From positions 868,001 to 932,000 of the forward strand of contig KE546981.1 in NCBI GenBank assembly GCA_000442125.1: a DNA stretch of 64,000 nt, read 5' to 3'. The translations under genes and the position numbers were made by a program. The notes under the pieces were generated by a model. It was not told where the DNA came from. It ran no database searches and saw only the letters and a list, made by a program, of their open reading frames with translations. Positions 1 through 11,550 of this stretch are shown here, one piece after another (position 1 is the first letter of the stretch; each line of letters begins with the position of its first letter). This stretch comes from Opeltia flavorubescens (taxonomy: Eukaryota; Ascomycota; Lecanoromycetes; Teloschistales; Teloschistaceae).

Positions 1-2174
1 CTCCTTCTGCCAGTGTAAGAAAAGGGCACGTGCTACATGGTACCACGTCTGTGCCTCCTGTGTCTTCGTCGAAAAATGTGCGGACCTGCACCGAGCCCAA
101 GTGGGTCACGAAACCTACTTATTATGCCATTTCTGCTTTCAACGTCTCGATCAGCTGGCTACTGATGCTGGTTCTAAAGCCAAGGAGCTTAAGAGGATAC
201 ATGAAATCAGCTCGGCCAGACAGAAACCAACTAACCCCTTCCGAGTACAAGGGAGAAAGACGACCAGGACTACCGACGGCGGTCATCGCCTTCCATATCG
301 GCTGTGGCTATGTCTGACCGCCGACATAAAGCAGACCCGGGCCTCACTCTCGCGAACTGAGAAGTCTTCCCTAGTCAAGGCCTTGCATCAGGAGATCTTG
401 ACCACTTTCCCTGCTAGACAAGTTGATTTGCATGGCCGATTTTATTGGAAAGATGCATATGCCGCTGAGAAATGCTGGGACGGCGCCCGTGGTATGTCTC
501 CTGTCTCTCAGCATTGCGTGGCTGACCGATCTTATAGATCCGGATGCTTTCTATCCAATGGCATGGAGGCCAAGATTCAATCCATTCTTCGCTTCGCCGG
601 ACGCAATCCGACATGTCGCGTTAGACTCCCAAGGAAGGGTTGTCTGCCATGCACCGGGAAACGTCGCAATTACCTCGTTCGCATTCAACTTTTTTTGTCA
701 GCAGTATCCCAAAGCTATCCTTCCGCTCGCCAATGTTTCCTATTTCGCGAAGTCAGTTCAAGAGCTCGAGTACGTGGCTACTGCGATACGTAACCTGGTC
801 AATACTGCTCGTCAGTTTCCACGGAATAAGAAGGATTTCTGCTACCTTGACATAAGCCCAGCGAGGATGGTCGAGATCCACGAAGCTATGCGCACTGCCC
901 AACCGCTTGCCAACTGTCAGGTTCGAAGACCGTTGAAGGTACAGTTGGAATCGTGGGTGGCTTCTCCGACCGGTTCTTTGGAGGTGCAAGGACCAAATTT
1001 AGCATACCGCTACCGACAACTGTACCAGATTGCAGATCTCCCACAGTACAAAGCAAGGAATATTCCCAAGCGTCTATGGCTCCGACACGGCGTCCTTTAT
1101 TTGTTCTCCGAACGGGCCCGGGTAGAACGATGGACGGAAGTTGATAACGAAGGCTTTTTCAGAAGCCGTCTTCAAACGATGACTACTCAGTGTAACCGCC
1201 GCTGGCTGCACTTGACTACGCACAATATCGATATATTGATGCAGGTATCCCTGCGGAACTTCCTGGACCAAGCGAAACAACTCGACGACGGGACCTGGGT
1301 AGTCCGGGACCAGGTCGGCTTCGAATTCTGGCCGTATTGCGGTACGCCGTGCACACCATCTCTCGGGCACCGAAGGCACGGCGAGGCGATGCACTCAGGC
1401 TACCCGGATGGAGTAGAGTACCCCGAGGATCAAACCTCCTTCGACCCGGATAAGTGCAATATCACCTACGAGACCTGGATCTGGAACGCAGAGAAATCGT
1501 CGTTCAAGAACCCCGACGAGGGCCTCGGAGCTGTCCTACTCGCTCGACACCGGAATCTTCGGAGTGGCCCAGCCGTGAGCAAATTCTGGGCGCTTCCAGC
1601 ACCGGGCGACTTACGACCAAGATTGGATTATGATACTGTAAAGTTCGGCCCTTGGTCTCCACTCTCTAATGTACCACCTACCAAAGTCCAAGATTTCCGA
1701 GCCGAAGTCGGGGCGTGGGCAACCAAGAAAAGCAGGAATTTGAACAAACAGAGCCGCAAAAGCCTTCAGAAGAACCTCGATAAGGAATTGGAAGAGATTC
1801 CAGAGCAAGAGGACGACTTGAACGAAGACGGCGAAGATGACGGGTCCATGGTCGACGACGAAACAGCCCGCTTTCATGGATTCAATGATGAGAAAGACCA
1901 CATGAACGCCTACACCAAAATAGGGCACTCGATCAAGAACCTCGTGTATCGCTATGACGAGTGGGATATACCTGGCTATCACATCCCTAGGTACAGCTCG
2001 TCTCAGAAATCTCGCTCAGGATCGCCACCGACAGATGATGATGACTCCTTCAGTGAGGATTCAGATGAAGATATCGCTCTGAGCGGAGACGAAGGCAAAC
2101 CAAAACCACTGCCAATGAAGAGGATCGATGATGCATACCTTGATGAAAGGAGGAGACGCCGTGGTCCAGGTTGA
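1..2174 (+). CDS. Hypothetical Cys-cluster protein with acidic C-terminus (5' end outside window)
   Basis: Two exons fit: 1-491 (frame starting at base 2, open to the window edge) and 538-2174, joined across a 46-nt GT..AG intron (492-537, donor gtatgt, branch gctgac). The split codon becomes GAT and the frame carries straight on into PDAFYPMAWRPRF. The visible N-terminal part has closely spaced Cys residues (CQC, CASC, C, then CHFC within about 45 residues), which looks like a zinc-binding cluster. A long middle region rich in Trp and aromatic residues matches no family I know. The C-terminal 150 residues are charged, with acidic runs (EEIPEQEDDLNED, DDDDSFSEDSDED) and a basic tail (ERRRRRRGPG). 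This suggests a nuclear or chromatin-associated protein, but that is inference. Stop at 2172-2174. The start codon lies upstream of the window. Confidence 0.7.
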
Positions 2175-2948
2175 ATGATAGAATGCTTGAGAGGAAGGTC
2201 TTGAAGGATAGATGAGGCAATTGCAGGAGTTCGGTATCATTCTAGGCATGTACATTAAATCAATTATAGACTTCACTTCTTTATATTGCTCCCAAGACAT
2301 AGAGACTTCGTGAAGCACTCATCCGCAGTCTGATAGCAGAATGCGTTTTATGGGGTCCTCAGTCGCAGGAATCTAAGTCTCACGTGGTTTTCTTTTCTGG
2401 CGTAGCAGAAGATACGTGTAGGTAGGACGGGCAAAGGGGAGCCGAGCCAAGTCAATAAGCTCAGCTAAGCTGGCGAAGCATTGTACCTTGACCAAAGCGT
2501 TGTTGTCAGCAAAACCAAAGATTTTTGGCGGTCAGGAAACAGCGGAAGCCAAACCAACTGAGTACTTCTAGGCAATATTAGGCTTAGCGCCGTTCAATCA
2601 TGAAAACCATTATTAGCCTAGTAAGTCATAGATTCCATTGCATTTTGTATCCAAGAACGACCTGCACAGCAATAGCGGGAAAGTGTGACCGTACAAAGCT
2701 TTCCAGTGCTTCCAATCCAAAGTTTATCAACCAACAGCGGCGTGCTCTAAAATATCTGAGAAGCTCTCGACCAAAACAACAAGACTTTCGCAATTATTAT
2801 AACTAGGAATCAAGACGAAGAGTACAAGGTATGCCACATCTGCTTTCCCCATCACTCATGCAGGAGCAAAAAATGGAAAGTCACACCAAAGAGCCATGAT
2901 ACAACATTTCGAATAAGCAACATAGCTTTTGCGAACGCGCTGCAGTCC
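2175..2948. other. Intergenic region, no supported gene
   Basis: Normal-GC sequence between two genes. A 68-codon open frame at 2600-2806 has no domain, no signal peptide and no splice partner. I see nothing else in it. Confidence 0.6.
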
Positions 2949-3638
2949 CTACGAGTCTGCCCCGGTCCAGCCAATATTCCAATTGATGAAACGATACCAT
3001 ATCAGATTCAAGAAGACCCATAAAATGGACCAAACAGTCTGTATGGCGTCCCAGATTATCGTCGAGGTGTCCCAAGCCAGTTTCTTACCCGCAGGCAGGA
3101 TCTCTTTCCGATCGACGGGTGGCTGCGACCAAGGGAAATATCCATAGTATTCCTCCGGCGCGATATTCGGGTTTGTGAGTTGACGACGACTCGGTGACGA
3201 GCTCCCCCGCCATCTCGTCCGGACAGACGTGAGTATGCTTTCTTTCTCGCGGGTTTCTTTGGTGAAAAAGTCGACACGTCCCCTGACATATCCTGCGAGA
3301 AATATGGTGTCCCAGCGAAGGAATCTGGAAGCAGGCTTTGGCGATTGGAAGATCGGTAAGGACCAGCTCGCACGACGACGCCTCTTGAGAGGTTGTTTGA
3401 TCCTATATTTCCGCTCCAGGTGTTTACCGAGCTCCTGGATGTCTGCAGCGCTACGTCTTCTTTCCTTCAGCGGCATCCAGTCTTTGGGAAGTTTGTCTCC
3501 CTTCTTGATGAAAGTGACCAACGTCGCTGATGGTGACGCTTCATGACCATGTTCGTCCACATTTGGCGGATCTTGAGCAACGTGAGCTTGCAAGCGCTGC
3601 GTTGATGTTCCAAAGCCCAGAGCAAGAGCACGTGACAT
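2949..3638 (-). CDS. Hypothetical basic protein with C-terminal membrane segment
   Basis: Single-exon frame of 229 residues with a true ATG at 3638. The N-terminal 110 residues are polar and very basic (LKRRRRAS, KERRRSAADIQELGKHLERKY). The middle carries Arg/Ser-rich stretches. Residues about 195-220 form one hydrophobic, Trp-rich segment (TIIWDAIQTVWSILWVFLNL) followed by a short tail. This is the layout of a tail-anchored or single-pass membrane protein. I do not recognise the family. The neighbouring gene (1-2174) is convergent with it, 775 bp away. The reading frame is intact and GC content is normal, so it is probably functional. Confidence 0.6.
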   Translation of the reverse strand: MSRALALGFGTSTQRLQAHVAQDPPNVDEHGHEASPSATLVTFIKKGDKLPKDWMPLKERRRSAADIQELGKHLERKYRIKQPLKRRRRASWSLPIFQSPKPASRFLRWDTIFLAGYVRGRVDFFTKETREKESILTSVRTRWRGSSSPSRRQLTNPNIAPEEYYGYFPWSQPPVDRKEILPAGKKLAWDTSTIIWDAIQTVWSILWVFLNLIWYRFINWNIGWTGADS

Positions 3639-4312
3639 TGTTTGGCTGCGAGAGCTGGACGTTGTGAAAATTGGACAAAGGTGAAGAATCGAGCGAAGGG
3701 CTTAGAGGTACGAGGCAGTCGGAATTGCTGTTCGGAGTATTGGCTGTCTTTCTGAATCTACGGTGTTCTGAACACAAGGGAAGTTGATTTGAAGGGCAAG
3801 AAGGGAAATGACGAGCAGGACAACCTCTAGACCTACGCTTGATTCGTCATTACGGAAACCAATAATGAAATCATGCTTGACATCCGGAAATTGGCCGTAA
3901 ATGGCAAGTTTCCACCCCTGCAACGAGATCCGGATCTCGGTACACAATAATATGACGCCCAGGAAAACATGCTCAGTGGTTTTCAATTCATTCTATCGCA
4001 ATCATCTAAGCGACGATAGAGCCTCTTTGGGTGCAACATAAGCATGGAGTACCACACCAAAGAGCTTTCTGAACTGTATGGGCACCTAATTGGGAAGTAC
4101 AGTCTCTGAGATCCGGAACCCCTGGTATGCACTTACCCGGCGGCACTTCTGAAACACATCATTCTTGTCACTGTCGCCGGCATGACTCACCGCTCTTTTT
4201 AGATACGATTTCTCAAAAATCGTACAGCAAAGGAGACTGTAGGAGGTACATCTGCTTAGAGGTTCGACGTTGGAGTTTTCAGTGCACGGGTGGTATCTGC
4301 AGTGGACTGAGG
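3639..4312. other. Divergent intergenic region
   Basis: Lies between the minus-strand gene ending at 3638 and the plus-strand gene that begins near 4313, so it should hold both promoters. The open frame upstream of 4313 reaches back to an ATG at 4127. An earlier start at 4127 for the next gene therefore remains possible. No other structure seen. Confidence 0.45.
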
Positions 4313-6207
4313 ATGATCAGAATGGCATCGGACCTGGAGATGCCAGCGCCTCGCTGCACTTCTAGGGTCCGCAACGGACTCCCTGCCTTGGAAACAGGGG
4401 CGTCCGGAAAAAAGGCAGAGACGCAGGCTTTGTCGTTCCAGAGTCATGAAAACAACGGTGGTAAGCTGATCCCTCGCTTGAGAATTTTGGCTTAATGTAG
4501 GTGGCACCCAAACACCGAGATTGACAGTGTCAGGTCGCCGGTGTGGTGCTCCGAAGGAGAAAGGCAAGGGTCCATGTACCAATCAACGCAAGACTTCGCT
4601 CGGGACATGCAAGATTGCATCCCATATCCGATGGGCTGAAGCCAAAAACGAGGTGGTCCATCATCAAGCACACTCGGAGCCAAGGGCTTCAAAGAGTAAG
4701 AACGAGGATCGTAAGTAAAACGCTCGGCCGTCCGATAAAATACGACGACTAACGGTTCTTGAGCAGCTGGAATGCTATACCGAGTGACTTCATCAAACAA
4801 CAAGCCCTGCATTCACAAATGTGCGGAAGGCTTTTTGGCCTGTCGCATCGCGGAACACCAAGAGCAGGAATCCTCTCTCCAGGCGGAGGGCAATTTCGCC
4901 GGGCGGAGTGTGCAGTCACCATTACGGCTCGAGGATGAACCAACTCGGCAGAGACGCGATCTATCAGGTGGAAAGGACAGTCGTTCGAACTTCCAGCGCT
5001 CATTGGAGAGCTCGGGGATAGCTAGCCCAGACCATGGAGCGACGTTTGACGAGGACATCCACATGTCGGACAGAAGCCCAGATGTTCACCAACCCCTCAC
5101 ACAGTCTACACAACACCCTGACCATGTACGAGAGCGGCTAGACGAACTGCACAAAACAGTCAACAATTTCAAGGATCGGTATGCGGACCACGATAGCCAG
5201 ATCCAAACGCTTTCCCAGGCTCCTCCAAGTGGAGATCTCCATGCTTTAGTACAGGACTATCAACGCCTAAACGCGGGACTGGGGCGAGTGCAAAAGGAGG
5301 CCAAAAGAGGCTCTCGATTGGGGCCGCAGACAGGATCGAACGGAGACCTGGCAGCAAAGGGAAAACAGTTTGTTGGTTCCACGGTGTCCATTCAAGAAGA
5401 GATACAAGAGCAAGTTGCAGACCATGACGCGCGAATCGAGGATTCACTTTCGTGGTACGGCGACATCAAGATTGACCAAACGCATCAATCGTCTTCCTGG
5501 AAACAAGAAGCGGTGCAGACAATGATGTTGGAGCTTCAGCAAGACCAGTCACTCGCAGGCCAACACGACCAGCGACTCGAGGAGAAAGTCCACGAACTTG
5601 AAATGAATTGTAACACATACTTCAGCGCACACATTGATTTCGTCCAATCCCACACAAAGACTATGGAGACCTACAACAAAAGTCTGGTGTCCTTCAAAGA
5701 TACATTCAACAACCATGCAAATGAGGTAGAGATCAAGACTGACGCGGCCGGTTGTGGCATGGCAAAATTGGCAGCTGCATTAGACCTTCTGAAAATACAG
5801 ATGGATGCTGAGATTTTGTATGTCAGAAAGATCGCTCAGGACGAGCGGACTTCCGATAAGGAGGAGATCAGCAAATTGAGGTTCTTGGTGGATTCTCAAG
5901 GCCGTCAGCTGAGTGACTTAGTTGATCAACAAGTACAAGATCGCATAAAAACCCGGAGAATTTTGAAAGCGTTCAGGGCTGAAGTCTCAAAATCCCGCCA
6001 GACGGCCAAGTTCCCGGATGTATCTCCAGGCGATTCGGGGCGGCAATGGGAGTTCTCTGCAGCCCATGATCAAGAGCGGGAGAAACAGGTATGTAGCCTA
6101 CTCATGCACCTGGCCCAGAGAAAAAGCTGATATTTTCTGTGAGCTTCTCAAACTTGAGGCTCTGATGGACGATGTAGATTGAACACCGGGGTCACATGGG
6201 GCACTGA
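4313..6207 (+). CDS. Orphan coiled-coil protein with two N-terminal C/H clusters
   Basis: Spliced model: exons 4313-4460, 4534-4710, 4767-6088 and 6178-6207. The introns at 4461-4533 and 4711-4766 preserve frame exactly (phase 1 each; second branch point gactaac). The last intron (6089-6177) is less certain; without it the frame simply stops at 6130. An in-frame ATG at 4127 could extend the start. The protein has two successive Cys/His clusters: GRRCGAPKEKGKGPC followed by C-x4-H (CKIASH), then KPCIHKCAEGFLACRIAEH. They resemble small zinc-binding motifs. A long heptad-rich region follows from about residue 170 to the end (QEEIQEQVADHDARIED, QRLEEKVHELEM, KEEISKLRFLVDSQGRQL). I do not know the family. 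Nuclear adaptor or structural role is only a guess. Confidence 0.6.
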
Positions 6208-6884
6208 CGAGATCGCTACTCTTGGCCCTGGAGGGGTGTGTATCGTTACGTATCTTGGGCTGGTCTTTCGTTTTCAATTTGCTTGGGGCTCCTTGTTAAA
6301 ACGTAAGGAGATAGAATCGTTTTTGACAATGAACATCGGTGATGGAGCTCCTCCGCTGTAATTATCTGCGTTTCTAGAAAGCCCAATACGGGGCTCGAAC
6401 GAGTTCTTCCTGATCAAGTCGTCGGAATCCACACCGTGAATTTGGTAAGACATGCTCCCTATCAGGATCCGATTATCCGAATGCTTCCCGGCCCAACACA
6501 CCGGGCGCCATTCCAAGATCGATAGAGATTCAGGCAGGGGTTGATCTATGGCTTATGTTTGCCCCTGTTCCCCCATCACTCATCTAGTGACTCCACGCTG
6601 GCTCTTGAGATTCAAAGCAACACCAACCTGACTTGATCGTTGTACCATTGAGTATCCCACAGGTTGTTTGAGTGTCCTGTAGGGTCGTTGAAAGCATCCA
6701 CACGCTCAGAAAGCAGGCATTGTCATATCTCCGAAAATGAGCGATAAAATTACAGGTGAGGTGGCGGACATTAGTCCTCACAATACTCAGAGTCACTTGG
6801 AGGCAGGAGAGATGGGAGGAAAAGATATCGTTTGCCCAACAGAGGATAACCTGTGAGGTCTGAAGAAACTTTTCGGCGAGAGCC
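6208..6884. other. Intergenic region
   Basis: Contains only short overlapping frames on both strands without consistent codon structure or recognisable motifs. Nothing supported here. Confidence 0.5.
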
Positions 6885-7550
6885 ATGGACTTACTCCGTT
6901 CGCTAGAATGTTGTTCCCTATCCGCCAAAAGCGACAGGCCTCGTCATCGTCCGACACAGAAATGCGCTCACCATCTGAGCAGGGTTCTACCACCGAAGAG
7001 ATCCAGTAGGCCGTCTTCGAACACGCCAGGGGGTTTTGCTGATAATATTCTCAGGTCTCATGGTCTTCCTGCAGGGGCGATCAGCCCTCCGCCTCTCCGG
7101 AGAAGAGTGCGACTTCCAGACAGCGCCTCACCATCTCACCCTGTGGGATGGAATCCCGACTTTGCTTTCGGTGGCCCTGATTGGGTGAACTTCCAGAACC
7201 TGACAGATCTATTGTCGCGCCTCGAGGCTTTACTGACAGAGCGCGATCCGATTGCTGTGACCCGTGCAGACATGGAGGCCCAGCAGAATCGAACCCGGGC
7301 CGAAATCCAACAGATCAATGCAGAGAAAAGAGCGCTGGAACTCCGACTCAACATCCTGCATGCAGACTTAATGCAGAAAGAGAACAGCCTGCGGGAGCTT
7401 AAAGATACTACCGACAACATCAACCAACACGGTCGAAGACGCTCTACCATTGAACGATGCCTTCGGCAAGAGATTGACAAAGTCAAGAACATCATTCAGA
7501 GGAAGAATAGAGAGAGAGCAGTCGGAGCGACTCGCCCTGAAGTGCGTTGA
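6885..7550 (+). CDS. Orphan coiled-coil protein 1 of a tail-to-tail pair
   Basis: Open frame of 221 residues from the ATG at 6885. The first 95 residues are basic and Pro/Ser-rich (low complexity, PPPLRRRVRLPDS). Residues about 100-215 form a continuous heptad-pattern coiled coil (ALLTERDP, EAQQNRTRAEIQQINAEKR, RLNILHADLMQKENSLREL). The C-terminal half resembles the convergent gene at 7882-8298 in spacing: an (A/E)DM..(Q/H)QN..xAEI core in the same place and a basic end. An alternative frame at 6890-7010 is also open, so a short 5' exon with an intron cannot be excluded. No catalytic motif is visible. Confidence 0.55.
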   Translation: MDLLRSLECCSLSAKSDRPRHRPTQKCAHHLSRVLPPKRSSRPSSNTPGGFADNILRSHGLPAGAISPPPLRRRVRLPDSASPSHPVGWNPDFAFGGPDWVNFQNLTDLLSRLEALLTERDPIAVTRADMEAQQNRTRAEIQQINAEKRALELRLNILHADLMQKENSLRELKDTTDNINQHGRRRSTIERCLRQEIDKVKNIIQRKNRERAVGATRPEVR

Positions 7551-7881
7551 CAATTATCAGGATCAGCATCGCAACTAGTTTTTAGTTGGGGGCTCTATGG
7601 CTGTATGGCTGTATGGAAGGAAGGAAGACCAGGGAATTTCAAACTGGTGACTGGTACTGGACGCTGTGTTGTGAAGGATGTGGTAATAGTCTGTGATCTG
7701 TGTGATTCCTCCGAGTAGTATCGTAGCGGAAGCATTCCGCTCTTCCTACCCAGGCGAGCCAGGGGACTTCACTTAAATTTTCTCGGTAGGCTTAGACAGG
7801 TTTGACAGGTATTGCAGATATCATCAAATACAGTCTATAGTACCCCATCAACGCCTAAAATAATCACTGTTTCCTTCCTCC
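7551..7881. other. Convergent 3' intergenic region
   Basis: Lies between the stop codons of two convergent coiled-coil genes. It holds a short imperfect repeat (ggctgtatggctgtatggaa, about 7597-7616) and AT-rich stretches suitable for 3' end formation. No gene. Confidence 0.5.
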
Positions 7882-8298
7882 TCACAAAATACTGCTCAGT
7901 AAATCCTGCACGGTCTCTCGCTCCGTCCGGTCCCGGATCCTACTCTTTACCTGCTTGATCTCCGCTATAAGCCGGCGCGCCTTTCGGCCCCTAATGATAT
8001 CTGTGAATTCCAAATCGTCCAAAGTGAAGAATAGCAAGTGCATCAATTCGTCCTCCTTCTCGTCGATCTCCTCTTCCAATCTATGCAAGCGGAGCCTGCT
8101 AGCCGACCATGCAGCGTTACTCGTCCTGGCCTCGCTCTTCAATGCCCGGAGCTCGCTCCTCAATCTCCGGATCTCAGCCCCCAGCCAGTTCTGATGATGC
8201 AACATATCTTCCCGAGCGACACGGGCATCTCGGCGTGCATCCAGTATGGTACGAAGCTCCATCGCGAGCTCGGACAATTTACTGACGTCGGGCCCCAT
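7882..8298 (-). CDS. Orphan coiled-coil protein 2 of a tail-to-tail pair
   Basis: 138 residues from the first true ATG at 8298 (MGPDVSKLSELAMELR); the frame extends 10 codons further back but only to a TTG. Almost the entire protein is a charged coiled coil (REDMLHHQNWLGAEIRRLRS, ELRALKSEA, RLHRLEEEIDEKEDELMHLL) ending in a basic helix (AEIKQVKSRIRDRTERETVQ). It appears to be a diverged paralogue of the gene at 6885-7550, which lacks only the Pro/Ser-rich N-terminal part here. Orientation is inverted relative to its partner, so the pair may have arisen by inverted duplication. No function can be assigned. Confidence 0.55.
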   Translation of the reverse strand: MGPDVSKLSELAMELRTILDARRDARVAREDMLHHQNWLGAEIRRLRSELRALKSEARTSNAAWSASRLRLHRLEEEIDEKEDELMHLLFFTLDDLEFTDIIRGRKARRLIAEIKQVKSRIRDRTERETVQDLLSSIL

Positions 8299-9525
8299 GA
8301 AAGAGATGGAGAAGGAGGTGCTGTACAAATTGATCGGTGCAGGAACTCACGAGGCAGGCAGCGCTTCGTGTCGTGAGCTTTCGCGCGCTGATGCGGAGAC
8401 CGTGGACACTGAAGACGTTAGCTGGAGGTCCTTCCAACGGAGGTAGATTCTCACCGGATCGGAGCTTGGATGGGGCCTTTAAGTGCTGGTGAATGACCTC
8501 TGTGCTTGATAATGCTTTGCTGGCTGTAAGGCCCTCTTGCCTCAGTATTCTCTTAGAGAGGCTAATTCACACCAGGATATCTTTTCAACAGTCCCTGAGA
8601 ATCGTCTGACGATAGCGATACTTGCCTTTTGTGTATTCAATAATTGTTGGAAATCAGAGTGTTGACCTGGTCAGCAATTTATGTAAGGTCTCGCTTGGAA
8701 CAGAAGGCTTGATTGCAGGATTCAGCAGTCAAAAGCCAGAAGAAGCCAATGTCTGGAAAATGTCCCGGGAAGCGGCATATTCTGGGTGACCTAAATTTAT
8801 CTAGCATGTCTTATTGTGGAAGCCAACCTGATCAGCACAACTATCTACACTTTACAACGCTGTCCATATGCGCCAAACGGCACAAAACCTGTCAGGCATC
8901 CTGCGTAAGGGAGAATCTCAAAGGCTGTCTGGGTCCTTGTCTTGGTTGAGAGATAACAAATACATCATATGTTTTTGTCACGTCGATGAACCGGCTTGCT
9001 CTGACCGCAACGGAGTATCCTAATCTCTTGCTTCTTCAAACAACGCATCTGCACATCATAATCAACGGGTATCTGCAATGCTCGTCCTTTTTGCCGTCTC
9101 TTTGTCTTCTCCAAGATCAGGTCAGGGCATGGAAACAGAGCGTTTGCTGTACTAATTGTCACAGCGGATTTGGTCATCTTTGTGCACGATACTTCAGTGG
9201 TATATACTGGCAGCACACCTCTGCAATGAAGCTTTGATACCACAACGGGGCAGATGCATGGGCTGGCATGTGTTTGCTGACTGGTCTACAGCTTCTTTGT
9301 TCAGTGTATGATTGGTGGGTCTCTGTCCATATACTGAAGCTATATCCTCAACTCCTTCTGCCGAAATCTAATATTTCCAAGAATCAAGCGCTTACATCTA
9401 CCCTCAACATACGATCCCTATCTATCCTGAGCACGGTCAAGTCCATACCCTTGCAGCACTAGCCCACATACATCTCGCAGCCGTGATCTCCATTTCTATT
9501 GGTGCTTGGCAGCGAGCCTATAACG
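8299..9525. other. Intergenic region, no supported gene
   Basis: 1.2 kb of normal-composition DNA. Several 60-90 codon frames occur on both strands (for example 8713-8949 and 8986-9243), but none has a domain, signal peptide or usable splice partners. It should contain the promoters of the two divergent flanking genes. Confidence 0.5.
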
Positions 9526-10491
9526 ATGTCGATGGAAGGGATACAAGCAACAAGCACCTCTGTCGACGGATCTTCTCCAGCGACTCACGAAGGATCAGGA
9601 CAAACCGGAATCAAATCGAGTGCCTCCAGGAAGCGCCGAGCAAGCGGATCGCCTTCCCCACCGGACAACCAGAAGCGAACCCGCCTTGACGGTCCTACAG
9701 CCTCAGACAACGCTCCGGTGGACCCTTGCTGTTTGCAATGTGCTATGTACTATAAATTATACCCGTCAGCTCTGTCAATCCGATTCTAGTCGATACCCTG
9801 ACCGTTGTTGCAGTGGTTTGGTTTGCTCAAAGCCTCAAGATTCTGACGGACCATGTCTATCTTGCGTGGTAGGGTACAAGACTTGTGTGTCTGTAAAGGT
9901 AAGTAGGGTGCGACGTTCCATCCGAGTCTAATAATTCCATCCACTGACATCGCCTAGCCCTCTGTCCAAACTAGACTCGCGAAGCTACAACATGCCGCCA
10001 AGGCCTACCTAGTCGCTCCCTCTCCAGAGAATTTCAAGACTCTTGAGGACGCTCAAGACAAATACACCAACTACGTGGAACCTTCAAAAGGTAATCCGTC
10101 AGGAGGTGGTCAGCCAGTGAATGAAAAGTCCCTCGATGAATTCCTTGTCAAATGGATTTACGAGCAGCAGCAACCTTCGAAGACCGCGACGAATATGGAT
10201 ATCCTCCGTCTGCTACCGCGAAAACGTGCCTCATTCGCCGTCAGCCAAGGCCGTTCCTTGAGCGTCCTCAATTTTAATCAGCCGCCGCACATGGACATTG
10301 CCGCAACACACTTGGTAGGCGAACAAATGGTGCAGCCTTGTACAGAGTGCCAGAAGAGCCAGGGGCTATTTAGTGAATGTGTTGTCATGACTTGTGCATC
10401 TGGACCGAAATCGCTCAAGGGCCACTGCACCAATTGCTTAAAAAAAAAGGCCGATTGCAGTTATGACCGAGGAGATAGCGAAGAGATCTAG
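9526..10491 (+). CDS. Protein with two DUF3716-like cysteine clusters
   Basis: Three exons fit precisely: 9526-9746, 9814-9898 and 9958-10491, with introns of 67 nt (phase 2, branch ctgac) and 59 nt (phase 0, donor gtaagt, branch actgac). The product is 279 residues. After a Ser/Thr-rich basic N-terminus (SRKRRASGSPSPPDNQKR) comes one Cys cluster (PCCLQCA..GLVC..GPCLSC..YKTC). The C-terminus carries a second, similar one (PCTECQKSQGLFSECVV, then GHCTNCLKKKADCSY). This C-x2-C, G-x2-x-C, C-x2-C, C layout is that of the fungal DUF3716 Cys-rich domain, of unknown function and probably zinc-binding. The assignment is by pattern only. The first cluster is complete only after splicing, which supports the intron model. 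Confidence 0.65.
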
Positions 10492-11550
10492 GCTTGGTCC
10501 TATGAATGGATAGATGGAGCGCTCTAGTATACAAAGGGTGGATATCAAACTTTGATTGCTTTTAATGTAAACCCACAGAATAGCCACTATCTTCTCAGCG
10601 CCATTCAACTTCTCACATCGAGCTCTTCCTCGCTTTTTGCCTTTATCTGATTTACTGATATTTAAGCGGAACAAATAGCAGTCAATCTTGATCGATTATC
10701 ATCTTTTAGTAGAGCTTCTCAATTTTTCAAGATCGGGCTTTAGAACTCGAAGAGTAGTATTTCCTGAAACCAACAACATTGCTCCCAAGACGCGAAGTTC
10801 CAGGAGCTTCGACCTTTCAAAAAGGGGAATACTGCTTCGAAAAGTAAACCTTGACTTACAATTAGTGGCTAAGAGAGCTTTTCTGTATTTTAATAGACGC
10901 TAATGACTGTTATTCTCGTTGGGCCCGCATAATTGAATCGATACCTCGGTATAAAGCAGATTACTAGTAGAGACGAAAGCCTCTCAGAACAAAACCGTGG
11001 CAGAACAAGAATCTACTTCTTTTTCTCGGAATCTAGCTAGCTGAAAATCGTTATCTTTTTTTCGAGATCTGCGCTCGTACCTCTAGAAAACATGGCGGTC
11101 ATGGCTTTAGTACGAGCAATTATTCGCCGGAGACAAACGAGTAGGGATTTCGCGCCGATTTTGGTACAATCTGGCTGCTTATTGTCTTACAAAAGGCTTA
11201 CAAATGGCTATCTAAAAGTCCTTACGCGAGGGAAAAGAAAAGGCTTCGAAAAGTGGTTTGTCCAATGTTTGTGAAAGATGTCGAGATTGGAAACTCATTA
11301 TAGTAGCTTTTTTTCGTTTGAGTAGGAACCGAAAACAATTCTCTATTAAAGAAGAGGGGGATGGGAGACGGAGTGAACCGGTTGGCTTTTCTTGAGTATC
11401 TTCTTTGAAACTTGTCAGAACCACTCCAATACACTAACAACTCTTTTAACATCAAGCCAAAGACTAACATAAAAAGCTCAATAGGCCTATAAGGTAATAC
11501 TCAATAGAACTGTTCTAAAATCGGCGGGAAATACCCACTCAATGTATCCA
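10492..11550. other. Moderately AT-rich intergenic region with mild RIP-like bias
   Basis: Composition shifts toward A+T here, ahead of the duplicated unit. Short open frames (10688-10903, 11092-11274) have no coding character. It may be a decayed gene or repeat, but no identity can be read. Confidence 0.4.

Noticed and set aside
3702-3986. 94-residue minus-strand frame with a hydrophobic segment
   Set aside because: The frame begins with TTG, contains no ATG, and no splice partner was found.
7136-7495. 119-residue minus-strand frame
   Set aside because: Antisense shadow of the coiled-coil gene at 6885-7550, Ser/Arg-rich as expected for a shadow frame.
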